NCBI GenBank assembly: GCA_965153355.1 | Contig: OZ231127.1 | Coordinates: 6,262,001-6,326,000, forward strand | From: Flaccisagitta enflata | Taxonomy: Eukaryota; Chaetognatha; Sagittoidea; Aphragmophora | DNA: 64,000 nucleotides | Reading direction: 5' to 3' | In this document: positions 1 through 12,375 of the stretch, piece after piece | Layout of the letters: each line of letters starts with the position of its first letter | How positions within the stretch are numbered: the first letter of the stretch is position 1 | Program-made: the position numbers and the translations under genes | The notes under the pieces: generated by a model | Database searches by the model: none | What the model was told of the DNA's origin: nothing | What the model saw: only the letters and a program-made list of their open reading frames with translations

Positions 1-323
1 CCACAATCTAAGTTTTCTCGATAACTTTTACTCTTCTTTGAAAAAAAAATGCCTAGTTATCTCATATCTGTTCAACTACCCTCTTCAAGTGCAGCAGAAC
101 TAAATGAGAGTAAAATTGGGAGGCTGAGGACCCCTGCAGGGCCCACTCAAAGAGGGTCTAAAGTACCCAAAATAATATGAAATGACAAAGTTCGTAGCAT
201 TTTTAATGCTATATGTCAATTGACTAGATTCATCTAACAATATACTCTTTGTAGAACAATTATTGATTTGTTTGTTCATTCATTCATTCATTCATTCTTT
301 CATTGGTGAAATAATAGTTTCTT
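1..323. other. No gene seen
   Basis: AT-rich text with a short CATT/ATTC tetranucleotide run near 277-302. Nothing recognised. Confidence 0.4.
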
Positions 324-328
324 TTGGG

Positions 329-1060
329 CAGCAGACCAAGAGAGGCCAATGATCTATGCTTTCACAGGGCAATCTTTTTGGGTCCTGTAGAACACAGGGG
401 GAACTTCCAGTTGTCTGTTCTTCTGTCCATCCTCCCGTCCCCCCCTGTTGGCCATCAAGGCCTCAAATTTGCCCTCCCAGCCCTCAGGTTAGCCATCCAG
501 GCCTCAAATCAGCCTTCCAGGCTTTAAATCAGCCCCCCCCCCGCCACAAGTCTGACCTCCAGACCTAAAATCTGCCCTCAAAGCCTTCAATTAGCCCTCC
601 AAGCATCAAATCAGCCCTTTGAAGCTCAAATTTGCCCTCCAAACCTAAAACCTGCTCCAGGCCTTAAATTGCCCTCCAACCTTCAAATATGCCTTCAATG
701 TCCTAAATCATTCATCTAAAGCCTCAAATTTGCCTTAACTGGCCTTTAATCGCCCCTTTGAGAATTCAGGTCTAAAATCAGCCTTCCAAAGCCTGATATA
801 ATCTCTCTCTGACCTCCAATCAGCTCTCTTTAGCCCTCTTAGACTTCAAATTAACCCTTGAAAGACCTCCTCCTCCTTCTCCTTCTTTTACATCCCCCGC
901 CCAACTCAAACCTCAGCCTTGAGGTCCAAAACCTAGCCTCAAGGCCCAAATCTTAGTCTTGTGGCCCAAATTCCAGTCTTAAGGATTGAACTCAGCCTCG
1001 AGGCCCAAATCCCAGCCTCAAGGTCCAATCTTAGCCTCGAGGCCAGAATCCTGGCTTTTA
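329..1060 (+). mobile_element. Degenerate copy of foldback family FB-1
   Basis: The left end, GGGCAGCAGACCAAG, and the following ATGATCTATGCTTTCACA are diverged versions of the FB-1 terminus. It continues as ~20-bp degenerate repeats of the type CCTCAAGGCCCAAATC. The right inverted terminus is not recognisable. Confidence 0.65.
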
Positions 1061-1929
1061 GTTGGCCCTCACATTTATTCTCATTTCCCTCTGCTGCATT
1101 TAATTAGGGTAACTGAATAAATCATTAGGCATTTAATTATCAAAGAGGACCAAAAGTTGTCAAAAATACTTAGATTTTGGTCATTTTAGTCCATAATAAG
1201 CCTTCAGGGACCACTAAGATGGGTCCCATAGGGGCCCCTTTCCCTGTCTTTTGTTTCCTCACACCAGATGACAGTATCTTGACAAAAAGTTGTCCCCCTT
1301 AATGACAAATGAGAAGAAACATCATCGAAGAACCTCACTTTTTAGCCATTTTCAGCTATTCTGGCTTTTAGGGGCCCTTTTCAGATCCTTGGGGGACCCC
1401 AGAGGCCTAGAAGCCCCTTCCTGCGACTTTTCCTTGTTTCATATTCTTTTTCACTTTGCCGCATCAAGAGAGCGTAAGCGCACAGCGGCAGCCTCAGGCC
1501 GCAGCTGCAGCGCAGCGTATGAGCAGCAGCCAAGATACGAGGAGAGAAGGGCCAAAAAGTCAAAAACGTCTGACGGCACCTGTCAAAAAAACACCTGTCG
1601 CCTGCACATTTTTCATAGAACATTGCTAATATGGGTATTGTTGGATAGAGAAATGATCGATAGTCCAATTCATTGCTAGAAAACCCTGATTTTAATCAGT
1701 TGGTTCCATTGAGGATGCTCTACTAATGCCATTTCTAAACGAAAAGAGATAGCAATACCAGATTGGTGCCAAATGAAAGATCTTTTCAAGAGCTTTCAAA
1801 TGGTTTAAGATTTTGATTAGTTTTTTTGAAATTCAGTATGACAATTTGTCATTTAAAAGTGCGGCTTTTTTATTGAGTCGAGTAGTACATATACATAAAT
1901 GTATACGGGATGAATATACACGTATGTAC
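1061..1929. other. No gene seen; GC-richer patch at 1450-1560
   Basis: Short frames on both strands overlap each other and lack family resemblance. Text near 1740-1800 resembles part of the MITE at 56356-57675 (ACCAGATTGGT context). Confidence 0.35.
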
Positions 1930-1932
1930 ATA

Positions 1933-1965
<33 letters not shown>
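1930..1965. repeat. (TA)n microsatellite
   Basis: Alternating TA dinucleotides with short GTA interruptions. Confidence 0.9.
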
Positions 1966-1983
1966 GACAACAAATAATCAGTA

Positions 1984-2677
1984 CAGTGGAAATCCGATAT
2001 AACGGTTTTGAGGGGACTGGGGAATTTTGGTTGTTAAATCCGAATGTTGTTAAATCGAATCACCAATTTTTGGTATTTTTGAAATAAGAAGATTGAAGAA
2101 AAATCAAGTAGGCAAACATATGTGTTTGATAAATTGCAGTGGTAATGCCTCTTTGAAATTAGCAAACAGAGTAACAGATTTACAGATAGGCCTATAGGCC
2201 TATAGGCCTGCTTTAATATATTCACTCAATATCATTACATAAAAGTACTTAAACTATTTAGCATGGTAAAAAATACTACAACAATAAAAAACATCAATAT
2301 TAGCTCATTCATTTGTGTTCCACTATTTATATATTTTCTTATTCTAATTTTGTGCATTTAGATGATTTTTTGTTTCAAACTTTTTTAGTTTTTATGATAT
2401 TGAATTATGATATTGAATATTGGCTGAATGGCTATTTATAAAAAAGAGACTACTATCAATTTTATCAAATTATGTACTGATCTTTTTAAATTAGATGTAA
2501 ATTTTCCATAGGGCCTAAAAATAGTGCCTGTAAATCAGGTTTGGCTGTTAAATCAGGTGTTGTTAAATCAGAAAAAATTAACATTGTAAAAGCCTAAAAA
2601 ATTTTGGGACCTGGGCATCATGGTTGCTAAATCAGAAATGCTGTTAAATCAGGTGCCGATAAGGTAGTAGTCCACTG
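1984..2677. mobile_element. Tc1/mariner-superfamily MITE (CAGTGGA termini, TA duplication)
   Basis: Starts CAGTGGAAATCCGATATAAC and ends with an inverted TCCACTG, flanked by TA on both sides (1982-1983 and 2678-2679). Internal text repeats GTTGTTAAATC near both ends. No transposase. Confidence 0.7.
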
Positions 2678-2759
2678 TATATATATATATATATATATAT
2701 AAATATATATATATATAAACAAAATTTATATATACACGTATGCAAAAATATATATATGT

Positions 2760-2809
<50 letters not shown>

Positions 2810-2810
2810 C
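2678..2810. repeat. (TA)n microsatellite
   Basis: Two long TA runs separated by AT-rich text. Confidence 0.9.
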
Positions 2811-2972
2811 TCTGTCTCTTCTTTCTGTTCTTCTGTCTTCTTTCTTTTTCTCTTCTCTTCTTCTCTCTCTTCTTCTTCTCTCTCTCTCTCTTTTCTTCTC
2901 TCTCACTTTCAATGCGTCATCTTTCTTATTTACTTCTTCTTTTCTTCCTTTCTTTCTTCTTCTCTTTTTCTC

Positions 2973-3027
<55 letters not shown>

Positions 3028-3050
3028 CCTTCCGTATCTCTCTTTCATTC
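2811..3050. repeat. Pyrimidine-rich tract with (TTTC)n
   Basis: Almost pure C/T over 240 bases with a clean TTTC/TTCT run at about 2980-3028. Reading frames through it are low complexity. Confidence 0.9.
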
Positions 3051-3187
3051 TTTTTCAGGGCTGCCATAATGTTTTGTAATTTTCTTTCCATCTTTCTCTC
3101 ATGCTTGTGCTATCCTCCTTCCTTTCTTTCTTTCTTTCCTTCTTTCTCTTTCTTTGTTGATTTTTTTCTTTCCGTATTCTCCTTTCT

Positions 3188-3387
3188 TAGTTGCGTGCTA
3201 CGGGACTCTACACCCCGCTTTGTCCGTCCGTTGGTTGGTTGGTTGGTTGGTTGGTCGGTCCAATTTTACTTTTTTTATGTTTTTGCGGTCTTTGGCCTCA
3301 CTGCTTCTGCCCAAATGCTCCGGTAACTCAAATACCGCCCCTGCCCACCCGCACGCGACTGGGGTAGCCGTGTATCTGGCCTTGTTT
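3188..3387 (+). mobile_element. Helentron-like non-autonomous element, family 1
   Basis: Head TAGTTGCGTGCTACGGGAC, GTCCGTCC/GGTTGGTT microsatellite, subterminal inverted GCACGCGACTGG, tail GGCCTTGTTT. Confidence 0.75.
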
Positions 3388-5271
3388 TGTTTGTCCATCT
3401 CTGTCCCATCAATCTTTTCGAATTCAACACGCAGTATGATAGGTATAAAGCACATCCGTTAATCAGGCAGTGGCTGAATTTTCTTGTTCAAAAAAAACGA
3501 AAAACATCAGACGCATGTAAAATCCCATACGATGGATCTGATGTTTTCAGAAATGCGAATTTCGTCCTCATGTTCTTGTATTAAAATTCTGCGGAACAAA
3601 AATGTTTTTTTCGAAAATTCATTTTGAGGCAGTTTTTATCCGAAAAAATGTAAAAAAGCACACTTAAAATCATCCCAGTAGGATGAAATTTGGCATGCAC
3701 GCGCCTCAATGCGTCCCCTAACTACAGTTTAAATCTTGTGTACTAACTCCAACGGGAACATGGGTAAACAAAAATTCAAAGTTCATAGGTCAGAAATTTC
3801 AATTTGGTTTTGTCAGCTGACATTTTTCATGTTTTTTTTTGAAAAATGCATGAAAATATGAAAATTAAAGGCTGAAAAAATTTTTGCATGTACTTTTCAA
3901 GCAATTTGGCGGATTTCGCTAAAGAATTGGATGGTCATGGCACTATTTTATCAATGACAGTTAATGGAAAATTACACTATTGGAATCATGGCTTTTCAGC
4001 TTCTGATTTTCCCACATCTCTGATTTTATTTATTTTTTTCTCGAGACCTCGAATGGCATATGAAGCCCTCCGCTTTTTTTGGAGTTTGAGATGGGATGTT
4101 GGGGGATGTAGTGGGTCCCTTCACTGGGGTAGAGATGGTAATTATGATAGGATTTTTTCATCTGAAAGATGTCGAATATCAAGTGGTATAAATCAGTTCT
4201 CCATGTCATAAATCATTTGTGAAAAACAGTGTGACATAGTGTGACAAGGTGTTAAATCGATAGGACACTATCTTAAAAAATCAATATCACCGGCTAGAAA
4301 TGACATAAAGTTCTGAAATTTGGCATGTAACCTGGGTTATGCCTTTACTTAACAGGGAAAAAGAAAGAAATTTTACATCATACATAAAAATATGTTTTTT
4401 TATGTATTGCATATTACTATATCAAAATAAGATATTTTATCATTCTTAATAAATCAATTATAAATGAAATTTTTGCATAGTAAATGTCCATCAGTCACCA
4501 TCAAATTTTTGATGCTTTCTTAGGGATGGCAATGGTACAAAAATGACCTATCATTGGAAAGGCTTGACAATTTTTTGATGTTTTATCGTAGTAGATATGA
4601 AGTGTGACACAAGTGTGACAGGGAAAATAGGCTATTTTGGCTCTATTTTTGGCCACCTAACCTATCAAAATCTGGAGTTTGAAGAATGTATGTCGAGCAC
4701 TTTGTCCCAAGGGATGTCTTAGAACAGCTTTCATCATCAACAGAATAATTAGTAGAAGAAAACAATGTTTTTATTGCTGCCAAATCATGTTTTTCAGCTG
4801 GCCCACTTTATAGGAGAAATTGCCTTCAACAACCCTCAACCCTTCTCAATCGCAAACCAAATCCCTTTCCCCCCCCCCCCGCCCAGTTAAAAAAAAATTG
4901 CAATGCTATGCATGCACTGACGCGCACTCACGCACGAAAGCGTGCGGGTGCGCGCGCATCTCCGCGCTCGTCGTCGTCATCGTCGTCGGTCGCCCTCTAC
5001 CGCTTCAGCGTTTCCCACGTCTTTCCACCGACTTTTGTTCTCTTTTGACTTTTTTATCTCCATTATTTTCATTGAACATTTTCTGCAGGATTGATGTCAA
5101 CCATCAAATTCAACTCTTGAGGCTTTTGTTGCTTGCAGCAGACGCACACAAGCGGATGAGAGAACACGCGCCTGTACAGTTTGCACATGTACACGTACGA
5201 CATTACACGCATAGATACAGTGTACACGCAAACGCTAGCCCAAAAGTCATCGTTACTACATACTAGTTAAT
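3388..5271. other. No gene seen
   Basis: AT-rich, with motif families such as GAAATTTGGCATG recurring as in other old repeats of this window. A CpG-rich patch lies at 4920-5000. Frames of 100-150 codons here show no family signature and atypical composition. Confidence 0.4.
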
Positions 5272-5475
5272 CAAGTGACGCGGTGTCACAATATCGTTGC
5301 GGACGGATGGGCAGGGGCATCCAACCCCCATCCACACCCCAAATCCCACTGCATACACAAACATACCTAAACGCTCATTTTTCCACTTTTTGACTCGATC
5401 ACCTCTACGGACCAATGGACCGACGGACCGACCGACGGACAAAGCCTCTTATAGAGTTGCGTGTCCGCAACTAAA
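5272..5475 (-). mobile_element. Helentron-like element, family 1 subtype c
   Basis: Reverse orientation: ends with GTTGCGTGTCCGCAACTAAA and starts with CAAGTGACGCGG, with a CGGACCGACC-type microsatellite near the head. Its partner copy is at 60021-60233. Confidence 0.7.
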
Positions 5476-5696
5476 AATAATTTGTGCTATGACGTTAGAA
5501 ATGACACAAACGGACGGGCAGAATCATTTGCATATACGTACAAAAGAACGATTAGATAAACGGACAGTGCCATAAACCGTATTTTCTCTGTTTATCGCCC
5601 CCTCAATTTTTCTGAAATTCATATGAATTACAGTTAATTTAGCAGGGCTTGCAATGTTTATTCGAACTGGGAATGTAACCAAAATTGAGAGTAACA
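5476..5696. other. Spacer, nothing recognised
   Basis: Unique-looking text between two Helentron-like copies. Confidence 0.35.
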
Positions 5697-5797
5697 TGGC
5701 CGGATACACGGCAGTCCAGTCGCGGACGGTTTGGCAGGAGCAGTAATGCAAAAACCGATCGCAATTTAGAAATGTGACCGATGGACCGACGCACCGT
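5697..5797 (-). mobile_element. Truncated Helentron-like element, family 1 subtype b
   Basis: The tail end (ACATGGCCGGATACACGG) and body are present, but at ACCGATGGACCGACGCACCG the sequence passes directly into the 70-bp minisatellite, so the head is lost. Confidence 0.7.
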
Positions 5798-6192
5798 GCA
5801 TCAAAATCACCAACGACCAATACAAAATCCCACCAACCACCCAACCCACCTAAAACACCATCACCGTGCATCAAAATCACCAACGACCAATACAAAATCC
5901 CACCAACCACCCAACCCACCTAAAACACCATCACCGTGCATCAAAATCACCAACGACCAATACAAAATCCCACCAACCACCCAACCCACCTAAAACACCA
6001 TCACCGTGCATCAAAATCACCAACGACCAATACAAAATCCCACCAACCATTCAACCCACCTAAAACACCATCACCGTGCATCAAAATCACCAACGACCAA
6101 TACAAAATCCCACCAACCACCCAACCCACCTAAAACACCATCACCGTGCATCAAAATCACCAACGACCAATACAAAATCCCACCAACCACCC
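5791..6192. repeat. 70-bp minisatellite, ~5.7 copies
   Basis: Units begin ACCGTGCATCAAAATCACCA at about 5791 and every 70 bases after. Copies are almost identical, with one CAC to ATT change near 6050. The frame is open because the unit lacks stops in one frame; the low-complexity product argues against coding. Confidence 0.95.
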
Positions 6193-6508
6193 AAGCCTTC
6201 GTTTTCATCTTCGCTTCTGAACGACAGTCAACGTCCCTCCCACCTCCACGTTTCCAGTTTTTTTAGATTTGCAGCTTTGATCAAAACCCCTTTTAGTTCT
6301 GATTCTCCCAGTACAGTGCAAATCGTCACTGGCCAGACTATCATGTAATTTCAAAAGTTTTCTTACTCCTTGGTAAGATGTGTCGTTCTGCCTTTTAGGG
6401 TCAAACTTGTTTTTGTATCCAAATCCAGTGAAACTCACTTTTCCTTTGTATAGTCAGCAGTATGCAAATAGCTTCTTGGTGTTCTCTGTCTCTCTGTCTC
6501 GTCTCTTC

Positions 6509-6509
<1 letters not shown>
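6193..6509. other. No gene seen
   Basis: Unique-looking text between the minisatellite and the (TC)n tract. No signal recognised. Confidence 0.35.
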
Positions 6510-6596
<87 letters not shown>

Positions 6597-6598
6597 TG
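6510..6598. repeat. (TC)n microsatellite
   Basis: About 40 TC/CT dinucleotides with one CG and one TTG interruption. Confidence 0.95.
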
Positions 6599-6604
6599 CT
6601 TTAT

Positions 6605-6976
6605 GGGCAGCGGCCCCGAAGGGGTCGATGACCTATGCTTTCACACATATGGGGGATTTTCTCCTTCTTCTCCTTCTTCTCCTACGTCCCCCCCTTAAAT
6701 CCCAGTCTCGAGGACCAAATTCCGGTCTCGAGGCTCAAATCCCAGTTTTGAGGCCCACATCCCAGCCTCAAGGCCCAAATCCTAGCCTCAAGGCCTAAAT
6801 CCTAGCCTGGAGGCCCAGATTTCAGTCTTGAGGCCCAAATCTCAGCCTCAATGTCAAAATCTCAGCCAAGAGGCCCAGATCCTGGCCTTGAGGCCCAAAA
6901 CTCAGGAGGAGAAGAAGGAGAAAATCCCCCATATGTGTGAAAGCATAGGTCATCGACCCCTTCGGGGCCGCTGCCC
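6605..6976. mobile_element. Foldback element FB-1, copy B
   Basis: Left end GGGCAGCGGCCCCGAAGGGG and right end TTCGGGGCCGCTGCCC belong to ~70-base inverted termini that look identical, including the CTTTCACACATATGGGGG stretch and the start of the CTT-rich run. The interior is ~20-bp degenerate GAGGCCCAAATCCCAG repeats. A unique tail ending CGGGTACCGCTG follows to 7036. Confidence 0.85.
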
Positions 6977-7036
6977 TGCTCCCCCCTCAACTTCAACCAC
7001 AACCTACTTAGGCAGGGCACGGGTACCGCTGCATTA

Positions 7037-7772
7037 AGGGCCACGGATTGCGCTAGATGGCTCCTTGGGTATTTGAGTGAAAATTTTCATCTCTGCTATA
7101 TGGCTCAAACTAAGTTGAATGGTCATGGTAGCATTTGAGCATATAATACCGGTCTTTATGACAGGTTTTATGGCTATTTAGAGTGAAAAAAGGCGACCTA
7201 AATTGACAATACTACGAAAAATGCTACATTTCAAGAAAAATCAAAGAATTTTTTGGATTATCTGTTAAGATTACTAAAAGCTCATGATATCTTCCATATT
7301 GGATTGGATTCCTTCATTAATGTTTAAATGTCTGGAAAAATTTGAAAAAATTATTATTTTTTACATTTTTAGCACTATTAAATTAGTCTACTACTACTAC
7401 ATATTTGACCTAATTTGCATGCTTTTATTACCCTATAAATATAAAAAATCGCACAAGGACGCACAATGAGCCACCTATGCCAAAATGTAGTTCAAGGGGT
7501 CTTGAATCCAGTATGCTATGGCTCAAGCGGGCCTTCGACGTCCAAAATGCGTTTTTATTGGCCTAAAATGAACAAGTAATAATATGGATAAAAGTAAAAA
7601 TCTATATTTGATTGGAAGAAAAATGAGCAAAATGAGCTAAATGAGCAAAAAAATGATTTTTCTTTAGCACCTTATCAAGGATTCTTATTGAACAAAGACA
7701 AAAATTTGATTGATTTGGTCAAAACATTAAACAATTTAAATACTAAATGTAAGAGAGTTTAGCAGTATTTTT
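7037..7772. other. No gene seen
   Basis: AT-rich, with several GAGC(A/T)AAATGAGC motifs near 7620. Nothing recognised. Confidence 0.35.
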
Positions 7773-8186
7773 AGATGCCTCCTCGCATCTCTATAAGAGG
7801 GTGTGTCCGTCTGTCTGTAGGTCCGTCCGTCCGTCACGCATTCTCTCAATATCAGCCTATTCACTCCTAATCACTCTCAAACAGTCCCCAATCATTATTA
7901 GATGCGTCCTCGCATCTCTATAAGAGGGTGTGTCCGTCCGTCCGTAGGTCCGTCCGTCCGTAACGCATTCTCTCAATATCAGCCTATTCACTCCTAATCA
8001 CTCTCAAACAGTCCCCAATCATTATTAGATGCGACCTCGCATCTCTATGAGAGGGTGTGTCAGTTCGTCCGTAGGTCCATCTGTCCGTAACGCATTCTCT
8101 CAATATCAGCCTATTCACTCCTAATCACTCTCAAACAGTCCCCAATCATTATTAGATGCGTCCTCGCATCTCTATAAGAGGGTGTC
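7773..8186 (+). repeat. Hairpin-headed 127-bp tandem array (family 4), 3.3 units
   Basis: Units start with the hairpin AGATGCGTCCTCGCATCT, then CTATAAGAGGGTGTGTCCGT and GTCCGTCC microsatellite, at 7773, 7900, 8027 and 8154: period exactly 127. The unit start has the same plan as the Helentron-like heads. Confidence 0.9.
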
Positions 8187-8283
8187 CCAAACAGTCCCAA
8201 ACAGTCCCAAACAGTCCCGAACAGTCCCAAACAGTCCCAAACAGTCCCAAACAGTCCCAAACAGTCCCAAACAGTCCCAAACA
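8187..8283. repeat. Decamer array (CCCAAACAGT)n, ~9-10 copies
   Basis: Near-perfect 10-bp repeats. The decamer matches CAAACAGTCCCC, present once inside each preceding 127-bp unit, so it looks like a local expansion of that segment. Confidence 0.9.
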
Positions 8284-8460
8284 ATTGTTTAGCTAGCTTG
8301 ATTGTCTATGTTGATCATACCTCCACATTTCAATTTTTTTTATATCAAAATCCATGCATTACTTTAACATATCCAGCACATCATTCATTTTGTTCTTTAA
8401 AGACCGAATGGAGTGAAAATGTTTTAAGAAAGAAGTGGATTGCACTTAGTCTCTAAATTT

Positions 8461-8662
8461 TTAGTCGCGTGCTACGCGACTCTACACCCCGCTATGTCGG
8501 TCCGTCGGTCGGTTGGTCGGTTGGTCGGTCCCCTTTTTACTTTTGCGGCGTTTTTGAGCTTTTTGAGCATACAGCTCCTGCCTAGATGCCCTAGTGACCT
8601 TCTCCAGCACTGCTCCTGCCCACCCGAACGCGACTAGGGTAGCCATGTATCCGGCCTTGTTA
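8461..8662 (+). mobile_element. Helentron-like element, family 1
   Basis: Head TAGTCGCGTGCTACGCGAC, GGTCGGTTGGTC repeats, subterminal ACGCGACTAGGG, tail GGCCTTGTT. Confidence 0.8.
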
Positions 8663-9215
8663 TTTCCAATGATACTACTAAAGAAAAAATCTTAAGAAAT
8701 AAGGAATTCATGAAAACTGAACACTTACCTACTTTATGCAAATAGTATCAGAATAAAGAAATTTTTCTTTCAGTCTTCAACATTGTACTTTCTTCATATC
8801 TATTCAGGTCACCCACATTAAGTGTATGCCTGCAGTGAGGATTAGTGGTAGCCTGCAGTGTGCAATGGTTTCCGACTGTCAAATTCATCAAGAAAGGTCA
8901 TGGTCTAAAACCTGTTGTTATTGTCTAAAATTTATTAAAAAAGTTTCCTGCAAAGAAACCTACCAGTAACGACGAGGGCGCATCTATTGTTTGTCTATCA
9001 AACTTGTTCACTTTATTTTCTCAAATTTTTCTTCTTTTGTACTCTAGGCTCATAAAGCTTTTAATCCAATAGAAATGAGTCAATATTGGATATAAATAGT
9101 TTCATAACATCTGAAAATACACAGAAAAATGTTTTTCACTCTGTATATTTCATAAGGAACAATGTAATGGAAAAGATATAATGTTAATCCCCAATGAGCC
9201 ACCCAGCGCACGATG
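8663..9215. other. No gene seen
   Basis: AT-rich spacer; no recognised feature. Confidence 0.35.
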
Positions 9216-9281
9216 CAGCCCACAGTGCGCTGACCATCTAACGCCTTTGCGACTATTTTTTTCTTTTTTTTTCTTCTTTTT

Positions 9282-9692
9282 GGGCAGCGGCCCCGAAGGG
9301 ACCGATGACCTATGCTTTCACACAGGGGAAATTTCTCCTCCTCCTCCTCCTCCTCCTCCTTCTCTGTACCCCCCCCCCTCAAGGCCCAAATCCTAGTCTC
9401 GAGACCCAAATCCTAGCTTCGAAGCTCAAATCCCTGCTTTGAAGCTCAAATCCCAGCATTGAGGCTCAAATCTCAGTCTCCAAGCTAAAATCCCAGCCCT
9501 TAAGCTCAAATCCCAGCCTCAAAGCTCAAATATCAGCCTTGAAGCTGAAATCCCAGCCTCAAAGCTCAAATCCCAGCCTCAAGGCCCTAATCCAAGCCTC
9601 AAGGCCCCAATTCCAGCCTCCAGGCCCTAATTTCATCCTCAAGGCCCAAATAAAAACAGCATAGGTCATTGGCCCCTTCGGGGCCGCTGCCC
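9282..9692. mobile_element. Foldback element FB-1, copy C
   Basis: GGGCAGCGGCCCCGAAGGG at the left, inverted CCCCTTCGGGGCCGCTGCCC at the right, ~20-bp GCCCAAATCCCAGCCTCAA repeats inside. The FB-1 tail (GCTGACCATCTAACGC...GCGACTATT) occurs just before it (9218-9256) and again after it (9728-9770), indicating tandem FB-1 copies. Confidence 0.8.
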
Positions 9693-9959
9693 CTCTAACC
9701 ACCTCACACCCACATACACTCACATAGGGGCAACGGGTACCGCTGACCATCTTACGCTTTTGCGACTATTGTTTTTAAATGATCTCGCTGATTACGATGA
9801 TAAGGAAGACCACAACGACCAAGATCACAACCACGACGACGAAGACAACATTGGAGGACCTGTTGTCACTCGGATTCCTCAATTTGTCAGATCTGAGAAA
9901 AAAGTGCATATGCGGAGGTTCTTCAAGACTTCCGTTCTTTTTTTTCCACCTCTCAACAT

Positions 9960-10137
<178 letters not shown>

Positions 10138-10259
10138 AGTACGTCTGAAAATTCACCCCTGTGCCCTTTAGGGCCGCTACCCTACTTGCACAATTGAATT
10201 AGCGGATCATTCCTAGGCGGGCATCAGGTACCGCTGACCATGCGCGATGTGGATGACTA

Positions 10260-10382
10260 GTTACTTTTCCTGCGTTTATAAGCTTTTTGAGCTCACCGCT
10301 CCCACGCAAATGCCCAAGTGACTCTCTCCACTGCCCCTGCCCACCCGCGAGGGACTGGGGTAGCCGTGTATCCGGCCTTTTG
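10260..10382 (+). mobile_element. Helentron-like element, family 1, 5'-truncated
   Basis: Only the distal half: CACCGCTCCCACGCAAATGC through GGTAGCCGTGTATCCGGCC. Confidence 0.65.
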
Positions 10383-10950
10383 GAAAAAAAAAGTCAAATT
10401 ACATAATTTGACTTTTTGAAGCATATAATTAAAATCAAGTTTTTGAATTTTGATTTTGATAATTACAAAATTTAAAATTTTTGTTTGATATAATGTAATA
10501 TTTATGATTTTTAGCTTGAAAAAATCATCTTATTTAAATAGCCCTAACTAGAATTTTGTAAAAATGATTTTTTTTTATTTTTTCACATTTAAAATTTTTT
10601 TATATAAATAAGATTTGAACTTAAAAATGCTGTTAAACTGATAAGCAAAAATTAGGTAATATTTGATAAAAATCAAACAACAGAAAAAAAAATATTAGGG
10701 TGACTTTTGAATTAAAGATAACCATGACACATAAAACAAAAATTAAAAAGATACAAAAAATGAAAACAATATATGAATAAAAAAAACCAAAAAAATCCAC
10801 TATTACGACCTCTTTCCGGTCGGCGAGAGTCGCCTTATGCTGAAGGGCTTAATCGGTATTTCATAACAATCACGATAATTCCTGACTGTGGTGCGGCACA
10901 ACCACGAAATTGGCAGTTGGAACGTTGCATTGTTTTTGAAACCTGGCGTA
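10383..10950. other. No gene seen; very AT-rich
   Basis: Mostly A/T with poly-A and poly-T runs. Nothing recognised. Confidence 0.4.

Positions 10951-11036
<86 letters not shown>
10951..11036. repeat. (CA)n microsatellite
   Basis: About 43 uninterrupted CA dinucleotides. Confidence 0.97.
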
Positions 11037-11038
<2 letters not shown>

Positions 11039-11297
11039 CCTGGTCCCATCTTATTGTCAAAATAAGTCATTTCTAGTGAAGATGAAAAACGCGTTTGTTC
11101 CCATAGAGCTCTCTCATTTTATCGGTCGGTTCTCATATTATTTTGGTTATTTTCCATTTTATCATAATTTTGCTTCCTCTCATTTTATCGGTCACAAATA
11201 TTCTCTCTCCCTGCGCCGATTTCGAATTTGCTTTAGTCTGATCAAAATCTTTCTTGGAAATCAATTCTCTCCTAAAATTAGCTTCGCTTATTTAGAC

Positions 11298-12375
11298 CAG
11301 GTGGGGGAATGCTAAAATTATTTTAACACGTTTTAACAGCTTTTAACACGAGGTACCTGTTATTTTCCAGACCTGATGTTAAAATCGTTTAAACACGTTT
11401 TAACACACTGATTCCCCAAGTTTCTTTTTAGAGCTGTGTTAAAACCGTGTTAAAACCGTGTTAAAACTGTGTTAAAACTGTGTTAAAACTGTGTTAAAAC
11501 CGTGTTAAAACGTGTTAAAACCGTGTTAAAACCGTGTTAAAACCGTGTTAAAACTGTGTTAAAACTGAGTGTAAAACTGTGTTAAAACCTAGTGTAAAAT
11601 GTGTTAAAACCTTTTTAAAACCGTCTTTAACCTGTGAGAATTTCGTGTTGAAATTGTGTTAAGATCATTAGTTGAATCACATACAAATTTTTTTTGTTGG
11701 GATGAAATAATGGGCATTTAGAAAATTTTTTTTTTTGGGATGAAATAATGGGCATTTAGAAAAACTTCACTTATTGATACATTGCCGAGTCCATGATGAT
11801 TTTTTTTCCCTGCTTACTAATTGAACGTTAGAATCAATTAAATGTTTTATCCGTGCTACATCACCGCATCTCTTTAATGGTGCCAAATGCCCATGTTATT
11901 TTACAAACATGATTAAGCAAGAGCATAAATCTCAGAAGAGACAAACATTTTTTTTATGAAACCTCTAAACGTCATATCATTGTCCCGCTCATCGCATGGG
12001 TGTTAACACTATTCAAAGATGGTTTAACGCAGTTTCAGCATGGTTTTAACACAATTTTAACACGGTTTTAACACGGTTTTAACACGGTTTTAACACGGTT
12101 TTAACACGGTTTTAACACGGTTTTAACACAGTTTTAACACGGTTTTAACACAGTTTTAACACAGTTTTAACACAGTTTTAACACAGTTTTAACACAGTTT
12201 TAACACAGTTTTAACATGGTTTTAACACCAGGCTTATTTTTAGCCAATCTTGTCTTTTTTGGTTTTAACACCATTTTAACACATTTTAGCACGTTTTAAC
12301 ACGGTACCTGTTATTTTTGGAGCGTGTTAAAAGCTGTTAAAACGTGTTAAAATAATTTTAGCATTCCCCCACCTG
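11298..12375. mobile_element. Foldback element FB-2, copy 1, with tandem GTGTTAAAAC arms and 6-bp TSD
   Basis: Ends CAGGTGGGGGAATGCTAAAA and its inverted copy, flanked by TTAGAC (11292-11297 and 12376-12381). The left arm (11430-11620) repeats CCGTGTTAAAA with an ~11-bp period; the right arm (12040-12230) is the inverted GGTTTTAACAC array. Centre 11640-11990 is unique and contains a small direct repeat (GGGATGAAATAATGGGCATT twice, near 11700 and 11740). No ORF. Confidence 0.9.

Noticed and set aside
1290-1679. 129-codon plus-strand ORF
   Set aside because: Overlapped by an open minus-strand frame of similar length and with no recognisable motif.
5781-6348. Tandem-repeat protein from the 70-bp units
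   Set aside because: 70 is not a multiple of three, so the peptides are frame-shifted copies of each other in overlapping frames; no start context or homology.
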